A DNA stretch of 64,000 nt from Victivallales bacterium (GCA_017554445.1 JAFZIJ010000059.1:1-64000); one strand, 5' to 3'. Positions 8,467 to 17,223 are shown, counted from the first letter of the stretch. Translations and numbers: made by a program. Notes: a model not told the origin generated them from the letters alone.

Positions 8467-9561
8467 TTAGTGATTCTTTAGTCTTTTCGCCAATTCCGTA
8501 TCCTTCATTTGTAGGAGAAAGAGTTCCTTCTGCGTTGCGATCTCTCGTCGTAACACCTTTTCTGACGGCATGACGGTCGTGTATTTGACGGCGTATAACT
8601 TGTCGTTACCGCTTAAGACAGAATATTTTGCAATATCTGTATCCGTCTCGTCGCAGAGAACGATGCCGATGGTCGGCTTGTCATCCGGCTGGCAGATCAG
8701 TTCGTCAAACATTCTGCGGTACATGTCCATCTGACCGACATCCTTGTGCGTGACCCTGCCTATTTTCAAGTCAATCAGTACGAAGCACTTGAGGATGCAG
8801 TTATAGAAAACCAAATCGATAAAGTAGTCGTTGGAGCCTGACTGGATATGCTTTTGCCGTGCCACGAAACAAAAACCGCGCCCTAATTCCATCAGGACTT
8901 CTTTCAGATGCGAGATGATGGCCGATTCCAGCTGCGTCTCACGCAATTTGATATTATCAGGCAACGAAAGGAATTCCAAAATCATGGGATTCTTGATGAA
9001 ATCGGCTGGAACCAATGACTTCGGCTTTTCTGGCAATGGCGTGTTCGGTATTTCCTGCCGTTTGCGACGGCGATCTGGATTAGCGGAGGAAAGCAGCCGC
9101 TCATACACCTGCATGGAGACTTGACGGTCAAGCTCACGTGTTCCCCAACCACATGCTACACACTCATTTACGTACCATTCACGAGCCGTATCATCTGTAA
9201 CACGCATGAGAGTGCGGTAATGCGTCCAACTCAATTCAAGACGCAGTGCGTCTCGAATTGGAAAAGTCTGATAAAACTGCCGCATTTTCCAAAGATTGGA
9301 CGCATCATAGCCTCTACCGTACTCTGCCGTTAATCGGTTCTCCAACCCTACAATCTGCGCTTTCCCGTATTCAGCCTTGCGTTTTCCGCTTTGTTCATCT
9401 TCAACGATCAGCCGTCCAATCTCCCAATTCTGCCGCACGATGGCGGTGTTTGCGGCGACAGACACAAAGCCTCTCGCCTGTTCGATGACCTTGCGAACAG
9501 AGCGATACAGTCTGTCCATATCCTTCTGCGACGGTTTCTGTATTTGATCTTCGGATTTCAT
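8467..9561 (-). CDS. DUF1016/YhcG-family PD-(D/E)XK nuclease
   Basis: 364 aa, typical of YhcG-like proteins. The N-terminal DUF1016 domain (~10-155) shows NWEIGRLIVEDEQ, NLWKMRQFYQTFP and LSWTHYRTLMRV. The C-terminal nuclease domain (~195-345) has FIDLVFYN, then LIDLKIG as the (D/E)xK element and QMDMYRRMFDE, matching the PD-(D/E)XK core of the family. Function of YhcG proteins is unsettled; DNA cleavage or processing is inferred from the fold, and they often occur in variable regions. Codons ~101-110 (plus-strand 9232-9260) form a 29-nt palindrome that recurs in the tandem array at 6927-7481. The gene lies 102 bp upstream of mqsR on the same strand, so co-transcription is possible. Confidence 0.88.
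   Translation of the reverse strand: MKSEDQIQKPSQKDMDRLYRSVRKVIEQARGFVSVAANTAIVRQNWEIGRLIVEDEQSGKRKAEYGKAQIVGLENRLTAEYGRGYDASNLWKMRQFYQTFPIRDALRLELSWTHYRTLMRVTDDTAREWYVNECVACGWGTRELDRQVSMQVYERLLSSANPDRRRKRQEIPNTPLPEKPKSLVPADFIKNPMILEFLSLPDNIKLRETQLESAIISHLKEVLMELGRGFCFVARQKHIQSGSNDYFIDLVFYNCILKCFVLIDLKIGRVTHKDVGQMDMYRRMFDELICQPDDKPTIGIVLCDETDTDIAKYSVLSGNDKLYAVKYTTVMPSEKVLRREIATQKELFLLQMKDTELAKRLKNH
9232..9260. repeat. Palindrome inside the DUF1016 gene, source-like copy of the array
   Basis: 29 nt with 11 of 12 stem positions paired around a central CAGTG. It matches array unit 4 (7167-7195) at 25 of 29 positions. The 27 nt before it (9205-9231) match 21 of 27 with the flank of array unit 3 (7064-7090). 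It encodes IRDALRLEL of the nuclease. Confidence 0.85.
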
Positions 9562-9694
9562 TTGAATGAGTGATTAGCGGTTGATGGGGTATCGACTATT
9601 TTGATTATAAATTATCCTGAAATATCTGAAATGTCAACTTGATTCTTCTTTTTTGAGGGAAAAGCTGAAAACATAGATCATTGCAGTCCATTTT

Positions 9695-9805
9695 GTCGCA
9701 CCCTGACGGGCGCCATGTTTTGAGCCATCTTTCCGCCGGCTGCGCTCCCTACGGTCGCTAACCGGCGGTTACGAATGGTCACGCCCTGCGGGCGGTTGCG
9801 CTTCG
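9695..9805 (+). repeat. ~111-bp palindromic repeat, left copy
   Basis: Contains hairpins CCGCCGG.../...CCGGCGG, CACCCTGACGGGCG and CGCCCTGCGGGCG. Nearly identical to 10295-10405 (about five differences), offset by exactly 600 bp. A remnant of its right end occurs at 11841-11872. The stretch 9562-9694 holds the upstream region of the nuclease gene and nothing else recognisable. Confidence 0.85.
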
Positions 9806-9807
9806 AC

Positions 9808-10080
9808 GATTCTACACCGACATTTGGCGATTCTACACCGATATTTGGCAATTCTACACCGACATTCTGCTGTTTCTACACCGACAATCGTTGATTCTAC
9901 ACCAACATTTGGTAATTCTACACCGATATTTGGCAATTCTACACCGATATTTGGCAATTCTACACCGATATTTGGCAATTCTACACCGACATTTGGCGAT
10001 TCTATACCGACATTTGGCGATTCTATACCGACATTTGGCGATTCTATACCGACATTTGCGAATTCCAAACCGACATGCTT
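9808..10080 (+). repeat. 21-bp minisatellite, about 13 units
   Basis: Unit close to TTCTACACCGACATTTGGCR with variants (CGATATTTGG, CTATACCGACA). Open frames cross it on both strands, but only because the 21-bp unit lacks stops; the seven-residue repeats they encode have no support as protein. 21 bp is two helical turns, so each unit presents the same DNA face. Confidence 0.9.
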
Positions 10081-10083
10081 GTT

Positions 10084-10255
10084 ATCACTGGGTCGGTTAC
10101 TAGGGCGGCTACTGGGTCGGTTGTTTTGGTTACTGGGTCGGTCACTGGGTCGGTCACTGGGTCGATTGTTGTGGTTACTGGGTCGATTGTTGTGGTTACT
10201 GGATCGGTTACTGGGTCGGTTGTCGTGATTACTGGGGCGGTTACTGGGTTGCTCA
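10084..10255 (+). repeat. 12-bp minisatellite with 9-bp interruptions
   Basis: About eleven units of TTACTGGGTCGG, interrupted four times by 9-bp TTGTTGTGG-like blocks. Directly follows the 21-bp array. No promoter or start suggests translation. Confidence 0.85.
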
Positions 10256-10294
10256 ATGGATTATTACGATATTTGATGTGAAACGATCCACATA

Positions 10295-10405
10295 GTCGCA
10301 CCCTGACGGGCGCCATGTTTTGGACCATCTTTCCGCCGGCTGCGCTCCCTACGGTCGCTGACCGGCGGTTACGAATGGTCACGCCCTACGGGCGGTTGCG
10401 CTCCG
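10295..10405 (+). repeat. ~111-bp palindromic repeat, right copy
   Basis: Second copy of the 9695-9805 element in the same orientation; it closes the block of minisatellites and is followed by further degenerate 21-bp units. Confidence 0.85.
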
Positions 10406-10408
10406 CGC

Positions 10409-10513
10409 ATTTATACCGTCATTTCATAATTTCTACACAGACATGTGGCCGTATCCAAACCGACATTTGGCTGTTTCAAACCGACAACGACGGCATCCAA
10501 ACCGACAATCTAT
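10409..10513 (+). repeat. Degenerate 21-bp units beyond the right repeat
   Basis: Five units of about 21 bp with the same core (CCAAACCGACATTTGGC, TTCAAACCGACAACG). They show the array once extended past the 111-bp repeat. From 10514 to 10625 there is only an AT-rich imperfect hairpin (about 10546-10590) downstream of the KilA-N gene. Confidence 0.75.
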
Positions 10514-10625
10514 TATGGACATTTTATGCCACAAGATATTTTTTTAATACCATATTATTATTTGTATTATATATAATAATATTAGTATTCAACTACTATT
10601 ATGTTACAACCAAAGATATTAATCT

Positions 10626-11453
10626 TCAATCATCGCTATCTTTTAGAAGCTGGCGAGAATGCACCTCCTCTAAGACACTCATCTGTCGGATGGCAGTTTG
10701 ATTGAGTTTCAGCAGACGGTCATGTTGTGAGATTTTCTCATCTATCATGACAGCGTTAAGACTCTCAAGATTAGCAAGACAAATAAGTTCATTTATAGTA
10801 GCATAATCGCGAATATTGCCTGTTTTTTCTGGATTTGCGTCTCGCCATTCTTTTGCCGTCATGCCAAACATGGCGACATTGAGCACGTCGGCCTCATCTG
10901 CATAAATAAGGCCGGACTGTCTTGGACTCACTTCAGGAGGAATAAGGTTCTGCTTGATGGCATCCGTATGGATACGGTAATTCAGTTTTGTCAACTCGCG
11001 TTTTGCAGACCAGCCAAGTTGCTTCTGCTCTTCTGTCTTAAGACGTTCAAATTCAGTAATCAAATACAATTTAAACTCAACAGAAACCCAACTGGCAAAC
11101 TCGAACGCGATGTCACGGTGGGCATAAGTGCCTCCATAACGTCCAGATTTTGAAATAAGCCCTATGGCGTTTGTTTTCTCAATCCAGACTTGCGGAGGAA
11201 GGACAAACGAATTCATGCCCGCAGCATTTTTAAACTGGTCGAATTCGACCAGTTTAAAAGCAGGATTGTTCAATTGTTCCCACAGACCAAGAAACATGAC
11301 AGTCATTTTGGAACGCATCCAGTTTTTGATGACGTCAGCAGGAAAAGAGGGGTTTTTCTGTTTGGCAATATCAGTGAGGCAAACATAATCCATACTAGCG
11401 ACTTTTGCTATACGGATGACAACTCCCTGGACAGCCAATTCTTGTGTGTTCAT
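10626..11453 (-). CDS. KilA-N domain protein
   Basis: 275 aa from ATG 11453, chosen because AGAAGGAGT lies 7 nt upstream; an in-frame upstream ATG at 11504 has no such site. Residues ~1-125 form a KilA-N domain: YVCLTDIAKQKN, IKNWMRS, FVLPPQVWIEKTNAIGL, KSGRYGGTYAHRDIAFEF, FKLYLITEFERLK. The C-terminal half (HTDAIKQNLIPP, YADEADVLNVAMFG, WRDANPEKTGNIRDYATINE) is the extension shared with many chromosomal KilA-N proteins of Bacteroidota. KilA-N is a DNA-binding domain of phage and DNA-virus proteins; here it probably derives from a mobile element. Residues FKLVEFDQFK are encoded by a perfect 32-bp palindrome. Minisatellites lie directly downstream. Confidence 0.88.
   Translation of the reverse strand: MNTQELAVQGVVIRIAKVASMDYVCLTDIAKQKNPSFPADVIKNWMRSKMTVMFLGLWEQLNNPAFKLVEFDQFKNAAGMNSFVLPPQVWIEKTNAIGLISKSGRYGGTYAHRDIAFEFASWVSVEFKLYLITEFERLKTEEQKQLGWSAKRELTKLNYRIHTDAIKQNLIPPEVSPRQSGLIYADEADVLNVAMFGMTAKEWRDANPEKTGNIRDYATINELICLANLESLNAVMIDEKISQHDRLLKLNQTAIRQMSVLEEVHSRQLLKDSDD
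11228..11259. repeat. 32-bp perfect palindrome within the KilA-N gene
   Basis: Every base from 11228 to 11259 pairs with its partner around the central GAATTC; the right arm reads TTCGACCAGTTTAAAA. It is read in frame as FKLVEFDQFK. Such length is far beyond chance for coding sequence. Confidence 0.9.
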
Positions 11454-11619
11454 CTGTACTCCTTCTGAATATGTTACAATAATATGACATAATAATACAT
11501 TCAAACATAATTAATTTATTCAACAAATAGAGATTTATCAACTAAAAGTCAATTATTTTTTCTTTTTTTATCTAAACAATCACTTACTGTAAAGGCACTC
11601 TCATTATTTTTTTCCAAAA

Positions 11620-11721
11620 TCACTCCTCCAGCAGAAATTCCGTGATCAGGCGGATTTCAATAGTCTTCCCTTCCAGTTGAAGTGTCGTCTTTCCAGAATA
11701 TTTCATTGTCATCTGATGCAG
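11620..11721 (-). pseudogene. Possible 3' remnant of a paralogue of the 1022-aa gene
   Basis: Read on the minus strand, 11721-11620 gives LHQMTMKYSGKTTLQLEG followed by KTIEIRLITEFLLEE and a stop. The 1022-aa protein ends with SHQMTIHFADHTEIKTVDLT; the shared HQMT, its distance to the stop, and eleven identical bases at this point suggest a decayed 3' end. A TGA precedes it in frame. Similarity is short, so this is tentative. Confidence 0.3.
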
Positions 11722-11737
11722 TCACCGCCAACAAGAC

Positions 11738-11820
11738 ATTTGCTGTGTACTGCAAATCTTCGGCGTTTTTTTGCTGTGTATTGCAAATCTTCTTTGTTTT
11801 TTTTGCTGTGTACTGCAAAT
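11738..11820. repeat. Three direct copies of a small hairpin
   Basis: ATTTGCTGTGTACTGCAAAT-like units at 11738, 11769 and 11801, each a hairpin with TTTGC/GCAAA arms. A remnant of the 111-bp repeat follows at 11841. No gene is seen in 11454-11885 apart from the remnant at 11620. Confidence 0.8.
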
Positions 11821-11885
11821 AGATTGTGCAAGTTTGGCTGAACGGTTACGAAAAATCACGCCCTGCGGGCGGTCGTGGAAGGCCG

Positions 11886-14627
11886 TCACTCTTCCTTTAT
11901 TAAAAACAACGTCGTCGATGATTGCGGGACATCGAATTCGATGGTTTTCAGGCCGTCACCGATCTTCTTTTGTTGCGGATACATCATCGTAACGCTCGCT
12001 TTTCTCGGAAGATGCAGCCGTTGATGGCCTGCGGCGGCGCTGTGCACGGCAACCCATGATTTGTTGGCATAAAGAGACACGGCCGTGTCGTCCGTATAAA
12101 CATGAATGCCCGCCTCGGCAAACAAACCACGCAACGCCTGGCGGGACAGGAAGCCTGTCGTGCATAGTCTTACAGGACCTTTCGCTGCATATGTGACCGC
12201 TTCGCCATCCGACAGTTTCAATGTGCCAAGCGGACAGGCTTCAGGATCTTCTATGCGGAACAACGGTGTAAATTGGCAGACGACATAGCTTTTCATCACA
12301 TCTCCTGTCGCCGAAAGTGTTGTCAATGATTCGAACGGGTGATTATCCTGTCGAATTTTCATGCCAGTCAGAGCGGACATGTTTTCCACTGAGGCACCAT
12401 CCGCCGTGAGATAGCCTGGAGCGTAAAGAAAAACAACCATCTTGCCGGCGGCTTTCAGTTTTTCAATGACGGCGCGTTTTTCTGGCGTCAGATAAAACAG
12501 GTTCGGGAAAAAATACATCTTGTAGTCGCGCATGTTTCCGCTGGTAAGATCCGCAAATGAATACGTGTCAAATGGTACTCCGGCATGGACGAATTCACGA
12601 ACTTGCGCAGACGTGATCAAGATGGACAGTTCGCGCCCCTGCCCTGTGACATTGGTGAACATAACACTTTCATAATCACCGACGAAGGCGATTTCAGCGA
12701 CGGATGTGCAGTCCTCCTTCATGGTTCGAATGGCGAACAGCTGTTTCATGAAATCGGCATACATGGGATCCGCATACCAGCCTTGTGCAAAATCAAAATA
12801 CCAATAGCCGCATCCCCAGACGAGCGATTGCACAAAATCGCGGGAAAGGATGGCGCGAGACTGTTCAGGAGTCCATGCGTAATGGCAGTAGGTCCCTTGG
12901 AAATTGTGAGGCTGGTTGTCCGCTTCCAGAATGGCCAGTTTGTTGCCGCGGCGACGGAATGTCTCCAACAGGCAACGGGCCTGCTGCGGTTCGCCGATAG
13001 CCCGCGATTCATTACCATAAATATGTGGAGAGCACTGAAAATCAACGTATGGCGAATCCAGCAACTGTTCATTTTCCAGATGCCATCCTTCGGCAGGAAA
13101 GCTCATGCCAAAAAAGTAGCCGCAGTAGTTACCGACCAAAGCACGATGCCCACATGCTTCCTTGATCGTCCGATTGCTGTTCAGCAGGCATATTCTGACG
13201 ACTTGCGCATGACAACGCTGGTAGTCCACGCTTGGACGGTCTTTGGCGGGATCACGCAAGATTCCGGCGCTTGTCCGATTGCGATCCGCTGGCGGCGGGA
13301 CATTGGCCGTCTCAAACGTCACCGTCTCATCATGCCACGCCTGACGCAAAGCCGATACATCACCTTTGTAGTTATCACGCAGCCAGTTACGGAACGCAAG
13401 CGTCATGGGGAGGCTGTTATCCGGCATATATTCCGTCATCCCATAATAATGCCATTCATGATTGACGCCGTAATCTGTGCGATAGGCGAAAATGCGGCTT
13501 GCAAATGGTGACGCCTCCAGCCATTCAACCATGCGACGCTGAAAATCAGCCACATCTTTCATCCACAATTTGGAAGCCATGGACGGCGCGGCGATATTTT
13601 TGATTTCCACATTGCATTCAAAGTCCGGCGTACCATTGGCGTAGCCTGTGATTTCCTCCCGATGCGCCTTGCACCACCATTTCGGCGGATTGTCCGTGGC
13701 GATGCAATACATGAAATACGCGTCTGGATCATCCATCAGCGCATCAAGCAAACGGTCGTAAACCTTTTGGAAATCTATACTACCATCAGGATTCCAAATA
13801 CTTGCAGTTTTGTATCCAATGCCATACACATGGATGCCTGCATCACGAAAATATCCGACTTGCTCTTTGAGTTTAAAACTATAGTTATTCCAATCCTCGC
13901 TCGTATTGTAGTACATGGTTTCGTAAAGACGTCCACCGATATCGAACATCGGCTTGCCACGTTCATAAACGATACGGCAGGAAGGCTTCTGCTCATGGGA
14001 CAATCTCTCCAATATGCTTGCGGCAAGCTCTTTTTCTTTCCGCTTCAAATCTTCATACCGAACTCTGTCATTCGGTGTCAACAACGCCGTCATGTCTCTG
14101 ATTCCCGCCCATGGATTGGCCATGGCATTTTCAAAGGCCTTGGCCGATAGCCAGTCATCATCGTTGAAATCCAACGTATTCCAACCGTCGGCCCCTGTCT
14201 GGCTGCAACGCCAGGAAGCGTCGCTGACTACTTGTTCCACATGGCTGTCACGATATTTCAGTTCAAGGCGAAACACCACACCGCCGCTGGCAGCCATATT
14301 GATGTCCATGATCGCCAGAAGATGACGTCCGGGAGCCTTCAACTGCTTTGTCATATCATGGCCACCTTCCAGACTGACTGTGCCTGGAGGTTCAGCGACG
14401 CCATCGATATAAATCGTGCCGACATCGTCCAGCCAATGCCATGCCTTCGCTGAAACCAGTCCTTCCCGAACTGTAAACGACTTACGGAAAAAACGCTGCT
14501 TTTCGATTCCCTTCTCAAATGGCTCAGGATAAGCGATCCAATTGGTTTCGGTGACGGTGAAATATTCACGTGCCCCAAGGCAATTCATCAACATAAGAAT
14601 CCCCAACAATCCTATATGTATTTTCAT
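11886..14627 (-). CDS. Secreted GH42-like beta-galactosidase family protein
   Basis: 913 aa from ATG 14627 (GGAAATCAAAATCT upstream). A signal peptide MKIHIGLLGILMLMNCLGA directs export. Residues ~20-150 form a galactose-binding-like sandwich (WHWLDDVGTIYIDG, LLAIMDINMAASGGVV). Residues ~220-620 form a TIM barrel of GH42 type: NTSEDWNNYSFKLKEQVGYF, FAYRTDYGVNHEW with a candidate acid/base region, FRNWLRDNYKGDVSALRQAW, which is the classic GH42 helix after the acid/base, and KLAILEADNQPHN as a candidate nucleophile segment. A trimerisation/amidotransferase-like domain follows (MYFFPNLFYLTPEKRAVIEK). Substrate is unknown; beta-galactoside or arabinoside is the family expectation. It lies 86 bp downstream of budA on the same strand and closes the accessory island. 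Confidence 0.85.
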   Translation of the reverse strand: MKIHIGLLGILMLMNCLGAREYFTVTETNWIAYPEPFEKGIEKQRFFRKSFTVREGLVSAKAWHWLDDVGTIYIDGVAEPPGTVSLEGGHDMTKQLKAPGRHLLAIMDINMAASGGVVFRLELKYRDSHVEQVVSDASWRCSQTGADGWNTLDFNDDDWLSAKAFENAMANPWAGIRDMTALLTPNDRVRYEDLKRKEKELAASILERLSHEQKPSCRIVYERGKPMFDIGGRLYETMYYNTSEDWNNYSFKLKEQVGYFRDAGIHVYGIGYKTASIWNPDGSIDFQKVYDRLLDALMDDPDAYFMYCIATDNPPKWWCKAHREEITGYANGTPDFECNVEIKNIAAPSMASKLWMKDVADFQRRMVEWLEASPFASRIFAYRTDYGVNHEWHYYGMTEYMPDNSLPMTLAFRNWLRDNYKGDVSALRQAWHDETVTFETANVPPPADRNRTSAGILRDPAKDRPSVDYQRCHAQVVRICLLNSNRTIKEACGHRALVGNYCGYFFGMSFPAEGWHLENEQLLDSPYVDFQCSPHIYGNESRAIGEPQQARCLLETFRRRGNKLAILEADNQPHNFQGTYCHYAWTPEQSRAILSRDFVQSLVWGCGYWYFDFAQGWYADPMYADFMKQLFAIRTMKEDCTSVAEIAFVGDYESVMFTNVTGQGRELSILITSAQVREFVHAGVPFDTYSFADLTSGNMRDYKMYFFPNLFYLTPEKRAVIEKLKAAGKMVVFLYAPGYLTADGASVENMSALTGMKIRQDNHPFESLTTLSATGDVMKSYVVCQFTPLFRIEDPEACPLGTLKLSDGEAVTYAAKGPVRLCTTGFLSRQALRGLFAEAGIHVYTDDTAVSLYANKSWVAVHSAAAGHQRLHLPRKASVTMMYPQQKKIGDGLKTIEFDVPQSSTTLFLIKEE

Positions 14628-14713
14628 AGATTTTGATTTCCTTGTGGGCAAATCACGCTTCTCGCTTTTAGGCTATTATCAGAGGAAGTTATGGTTAACA
14701 CCAATATTGTTGA

Positions 14714-15439
14714 TCACCGTTCCGCTTCGGCCTTTTTCAAATCATGGCTCCAATCTTTGGCAAGATCAAGACCGGCAAGAACGGAAGGATCGTCTGGCAG
14801 GCGGATTTGGAAATCGTTGGCATAACAAGTGCGCAAGTCGCCTTCAATCAAGGAAAAATTGACAACATGGCCACCGTGGCGGCGTTCCGTATCGACAAAA
14901 TGCAGATGCCAGCCGGGGGCATTGACGCCTTTCACATAGCCTGGCAGACGGAAGCCAACTAAGTCGCCTGACGTATTTTGCAGATCGAAAATCGCTTCGT
15001 CTTTCGCCGCTTCCGCCAGTCCGATTCCATCCTTTTCCTGTCGTGCGACGGCACGAACTTTCATCCGCTTGAAAGCTCCCGTGAAATGGATCGCCAGCGG
15101 GTAATTATCCATGGGGCAGCATGCTGCCATCTGATCTTCAAATGCTTCATAACTAGGCACATCGTGGATTTTCACGCTCTGTTCGGCACGAAAATCGGCA
15201 ATCGTGCCGTAAGGAATCGTCGCATCGTCTGCCGGCAGATAGACATGTCCGTCCGCACAGGCCTGATAGACCACGCCGTCGATCATCTGCATCTCGCCGT
15301 CGAGACGATCCATCGTCGCAATCGCCATATTGCCGAGCTTTTTGACATCGGCGATGGAGAGTGTTCCGCCATAATGTCCGCTAAGCAAAAAACTGAACAA
15401 CGAAAACTGCGTGAATATGATCCGTTTTGAATCTGACAT
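14714..15439 (-). CDS. budA: Alpha-acetolactate decarboxylase
   Basis: 241 aa from ATG 15439, chosen over an upstream in-frame ATG at 15511 because CAAGGATCATCC precedes it. The zinc-binding signature GWHLHFVDTERRHGGHV carries the three histidines typical of the family, and FTGAFKRMKVRAV and the N-terminal LSGHYGGTLSIADV match BudA proteins. It converts acetolactate to acetoin in the cytoplasm, removing acid during fermentation. No acetolactate synthase (budB) or butanediol dehydrogenase is adjacent, so acetolactate must come from the biosynthetic pathway or a distant gene. It is upstream of the GH42-like gene; that link may be accidental. Confidence 0.92.
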   Translation of the reverse strand: MSDSKRIIFTQFSLFSFLLSGHYGGTLSIADVKKLGNMAIATMDRLDGEMQMIDGVVYQACADGHVYLPADDATIPYGTIADFRAEQSVKIHDVPSYEAFEDQMAACCPMDNYPLAIHFTGAFKRMKVRAVARQEKDGIGLAEAAKDEAIFDLQNTSGDLVGFRLPGYVKGVNAPGWHLHFVDTERRHGGHVVNFSLIEGDLRTCYANDFQIRLPDDPSVLAGLDLAKDWSHDLKKAEAER

Positions 15440-15631
15440 GGATGATCCTTGAACATAGTTACTAAACAAACAGCTTTCTTTAGACCATAACATCCATGAT
15501 GCAGTTTGCAAATATCTTCAGCCATGAAATTGCTTGGCTTTTATAGTAAAGATTACAGCCAAAGAGCTTTTTGTTCTTCAGCATGACTACAGAACCTCCT
15601 CAAAACTAGTTTGGAGGCGGAAGGATGGCAA

Positions 15632-17125
15632 TTATTTGCCATTTTCCTCTAGCCTTTCCTGAGCTTTTTCCTCTCCTTGCTCTGCGGCCTTTCGATACCA
15701 TTCCACCGCCGTTTTTCTGCTCTTTCTCACGCCGTAACCAAATTCGTAGCAAATGCCTAGATTGTATTGTGCACCAGCATGCCCTTGTTTGGCGGCCTTG
15801 CGCAACCACTTTAACACTTCTGCTTCATCCTCTTCCACGCCTTCACCATAGAAGTAGCAGTTTCCAAGAATGTACTGGGCCGTGGGGTCCCCTTGTTCGG
15901 CTACCAAACGGTACCATTTCACCGCTTGCGCATAATCTTTTTTCACGCCCTTGCCCGATTTGTAGCAAGCGCCAAGATTGAACTGTGCATCGCTAAGACC
16001 CTGTTCGGCAGCCTTTTGCCACCATTCGAAGGCTTTCTTCTTATCTTTTTTCACGCCTAAGCCTTCACTGTAACAGACGCCAAGATAGAATTGCGCATCT
16101 CTATGGCCCTGTTCCGCTGCCTTACTATACCATTCTGCAGCCGCCTTCTTGTTTTCTCTCACGCCTACACCTTCATTGTAGCATTGGGCAAGCTCAAATT
16201 GCGCATCGACCTTCCCCTGTTCGGCGGCTTTGCGATACCATTTCACCGCCTCCGTCTTATCCATCTTCACACCATCGCCATGATAGTAGCACATGGCAAG
16301 AAAGTACTGAGCCTGAGACAGCCCCTGCTCGGCGGACTTTTGACACCATTCAAAGGCTTTTTTCAAATTTCTTGCAACGCCATCGCCACAATAGTAACAG
16401 ACGGCAAGACAGTATTGCGCATTCGCATGCTTCTTTTCAGCGGCTTTGCGATACCATTCCACAGCTTCTTTCCTGTCTTCGCTCACACCTTTGCCATTAT
16501 CATAGCATTGTGCAAGTTCAAATTGCGCATCGGCATCCCCCTGCTCGGCGGCTTTGCGATACCATTTCACCGCCTCCTTCTTATCCATCTTCACACCATC
16601 GCCATGATAGTAGCACATGGCAAGAAAATACTGAGCCTGATACAACCCCTGCTCGGCGGACTTTTGCCACCATTCTACTGCCTTTTTCTTACACGCTCTC
16701 AAGCCTTCGCCCCAATAATAGCAGTGGCCAAGACCATATTGCGCATGCGCATCATCCTGTTCAGCCGCCATTCGATACCATTTGGCCGCTTCTTTCATAT
16801 CCTTCTTCACGCCCTCGCCTTTTTCATAGCTGAGAGCGAGATTGAACTGTGCTTGTGCATCCCCCTGCTCGGCGGCTTTGCGCATCCATTCAACTCCCTT
16901 CGGTTTGCTTTTTTCCACACCAGTGCCATCCAAATAGCAAAGCCCAAGAAAAAACTGCCCCATGACATACCCCTGTTCTGCAGACAAACGGAACCATTTC
17001 ACCGCTTCTTTGTAATCCGGTTCACCTACTATTCCATTATAATACGTAGCACCAAGAATGAACTGGTGCACGGGATCGTCCATTTCAGAAGACTCATTCA
17101 AATGTGCGATTTCATCTTTAGACAT
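15632..17125 (-). CDS. Sel1-repeat protein with 13 repeats
   Basis: 497 aa from ATG 17125, which has AAAGGAGTT 5 nt upstream. After ~20 residues the protein consists of 13 consecutive 36-residue Sel1-like repeats (pattern AQxxLGxCYxxGxGVxxDxxxAVxWYRKAAEQG), ending in a short charged tail. Sel1 repeats stack as helical hairpins and act as protein-interaction scaffolds. No signal peptide or membrane segment is visible, so it is cytoplasmic unless exported by another route. Repeats 5-6 and 8-9 are almost identical in protein and DNA, showing a recent three-repeat (324-bp) duplication. No partner gene is adjacent. Confidence 0.92.
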   Translation of the reverse strand: MSKDEIAHLNESSEMDDPVHQFILGATYYNGIVGEPDYKEAVKWFRLSAEQGYVMGQFFLGLCYLDGTGVEKSKPKGVEWMRKAAEQGDAQAQFNLALSYEKGEGVKKDMKEAAKWYRMAAEQDDAHAQYGLGHCYYWGEGLRACKKKAVEWWQKSAEQGLYQAQYFLAMCYYHGDGVKMDKKEAVKWYRKAAEQGDADAQFELAQCYDNGKGVSEDRKEAVEWYRKAAEKKHANAQYCLAVCYYCGDGVARNLKKAFEWCQKSAEQGLSQAQYFLAMCYYHGDGVKMDKTEAVKWYRKAAEQGKVDAQFELAQCYNEGVGVRENKKAAAEWYSKAAEQGHRDAQFYLGVCYSEGLGVKKDKKKAFEWWQKAAEQGLSDAQFNLGACYKSGKGVKKDYAQAVKWYRLVAEQGDPTAQYILGNCYFYGEGVEEDEAEVLKWLRKAAKQGHAGAQYNLGICYEFGYGVRKSRKTAVEWYRKAAEQGEEKAQERLEENGK

Positions 17126-17223
17126 GGCAACTCCTTTGAAATTGTTAATTCCATTCACACAGAGACATGTCATTCTCCTTCCCTAAAAAGAAAAATACAC
17201 AGCCCCCCCATAGAGAAAAAACA

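Noticed and set aside
9769..10382. Long open frames with heptapeptide repeats on both strands
   Set aside because: They arise because 21-bp and 12-bp repeats contain no stop codons; there is no ribosome binding site or non-repetitive protein sequence.
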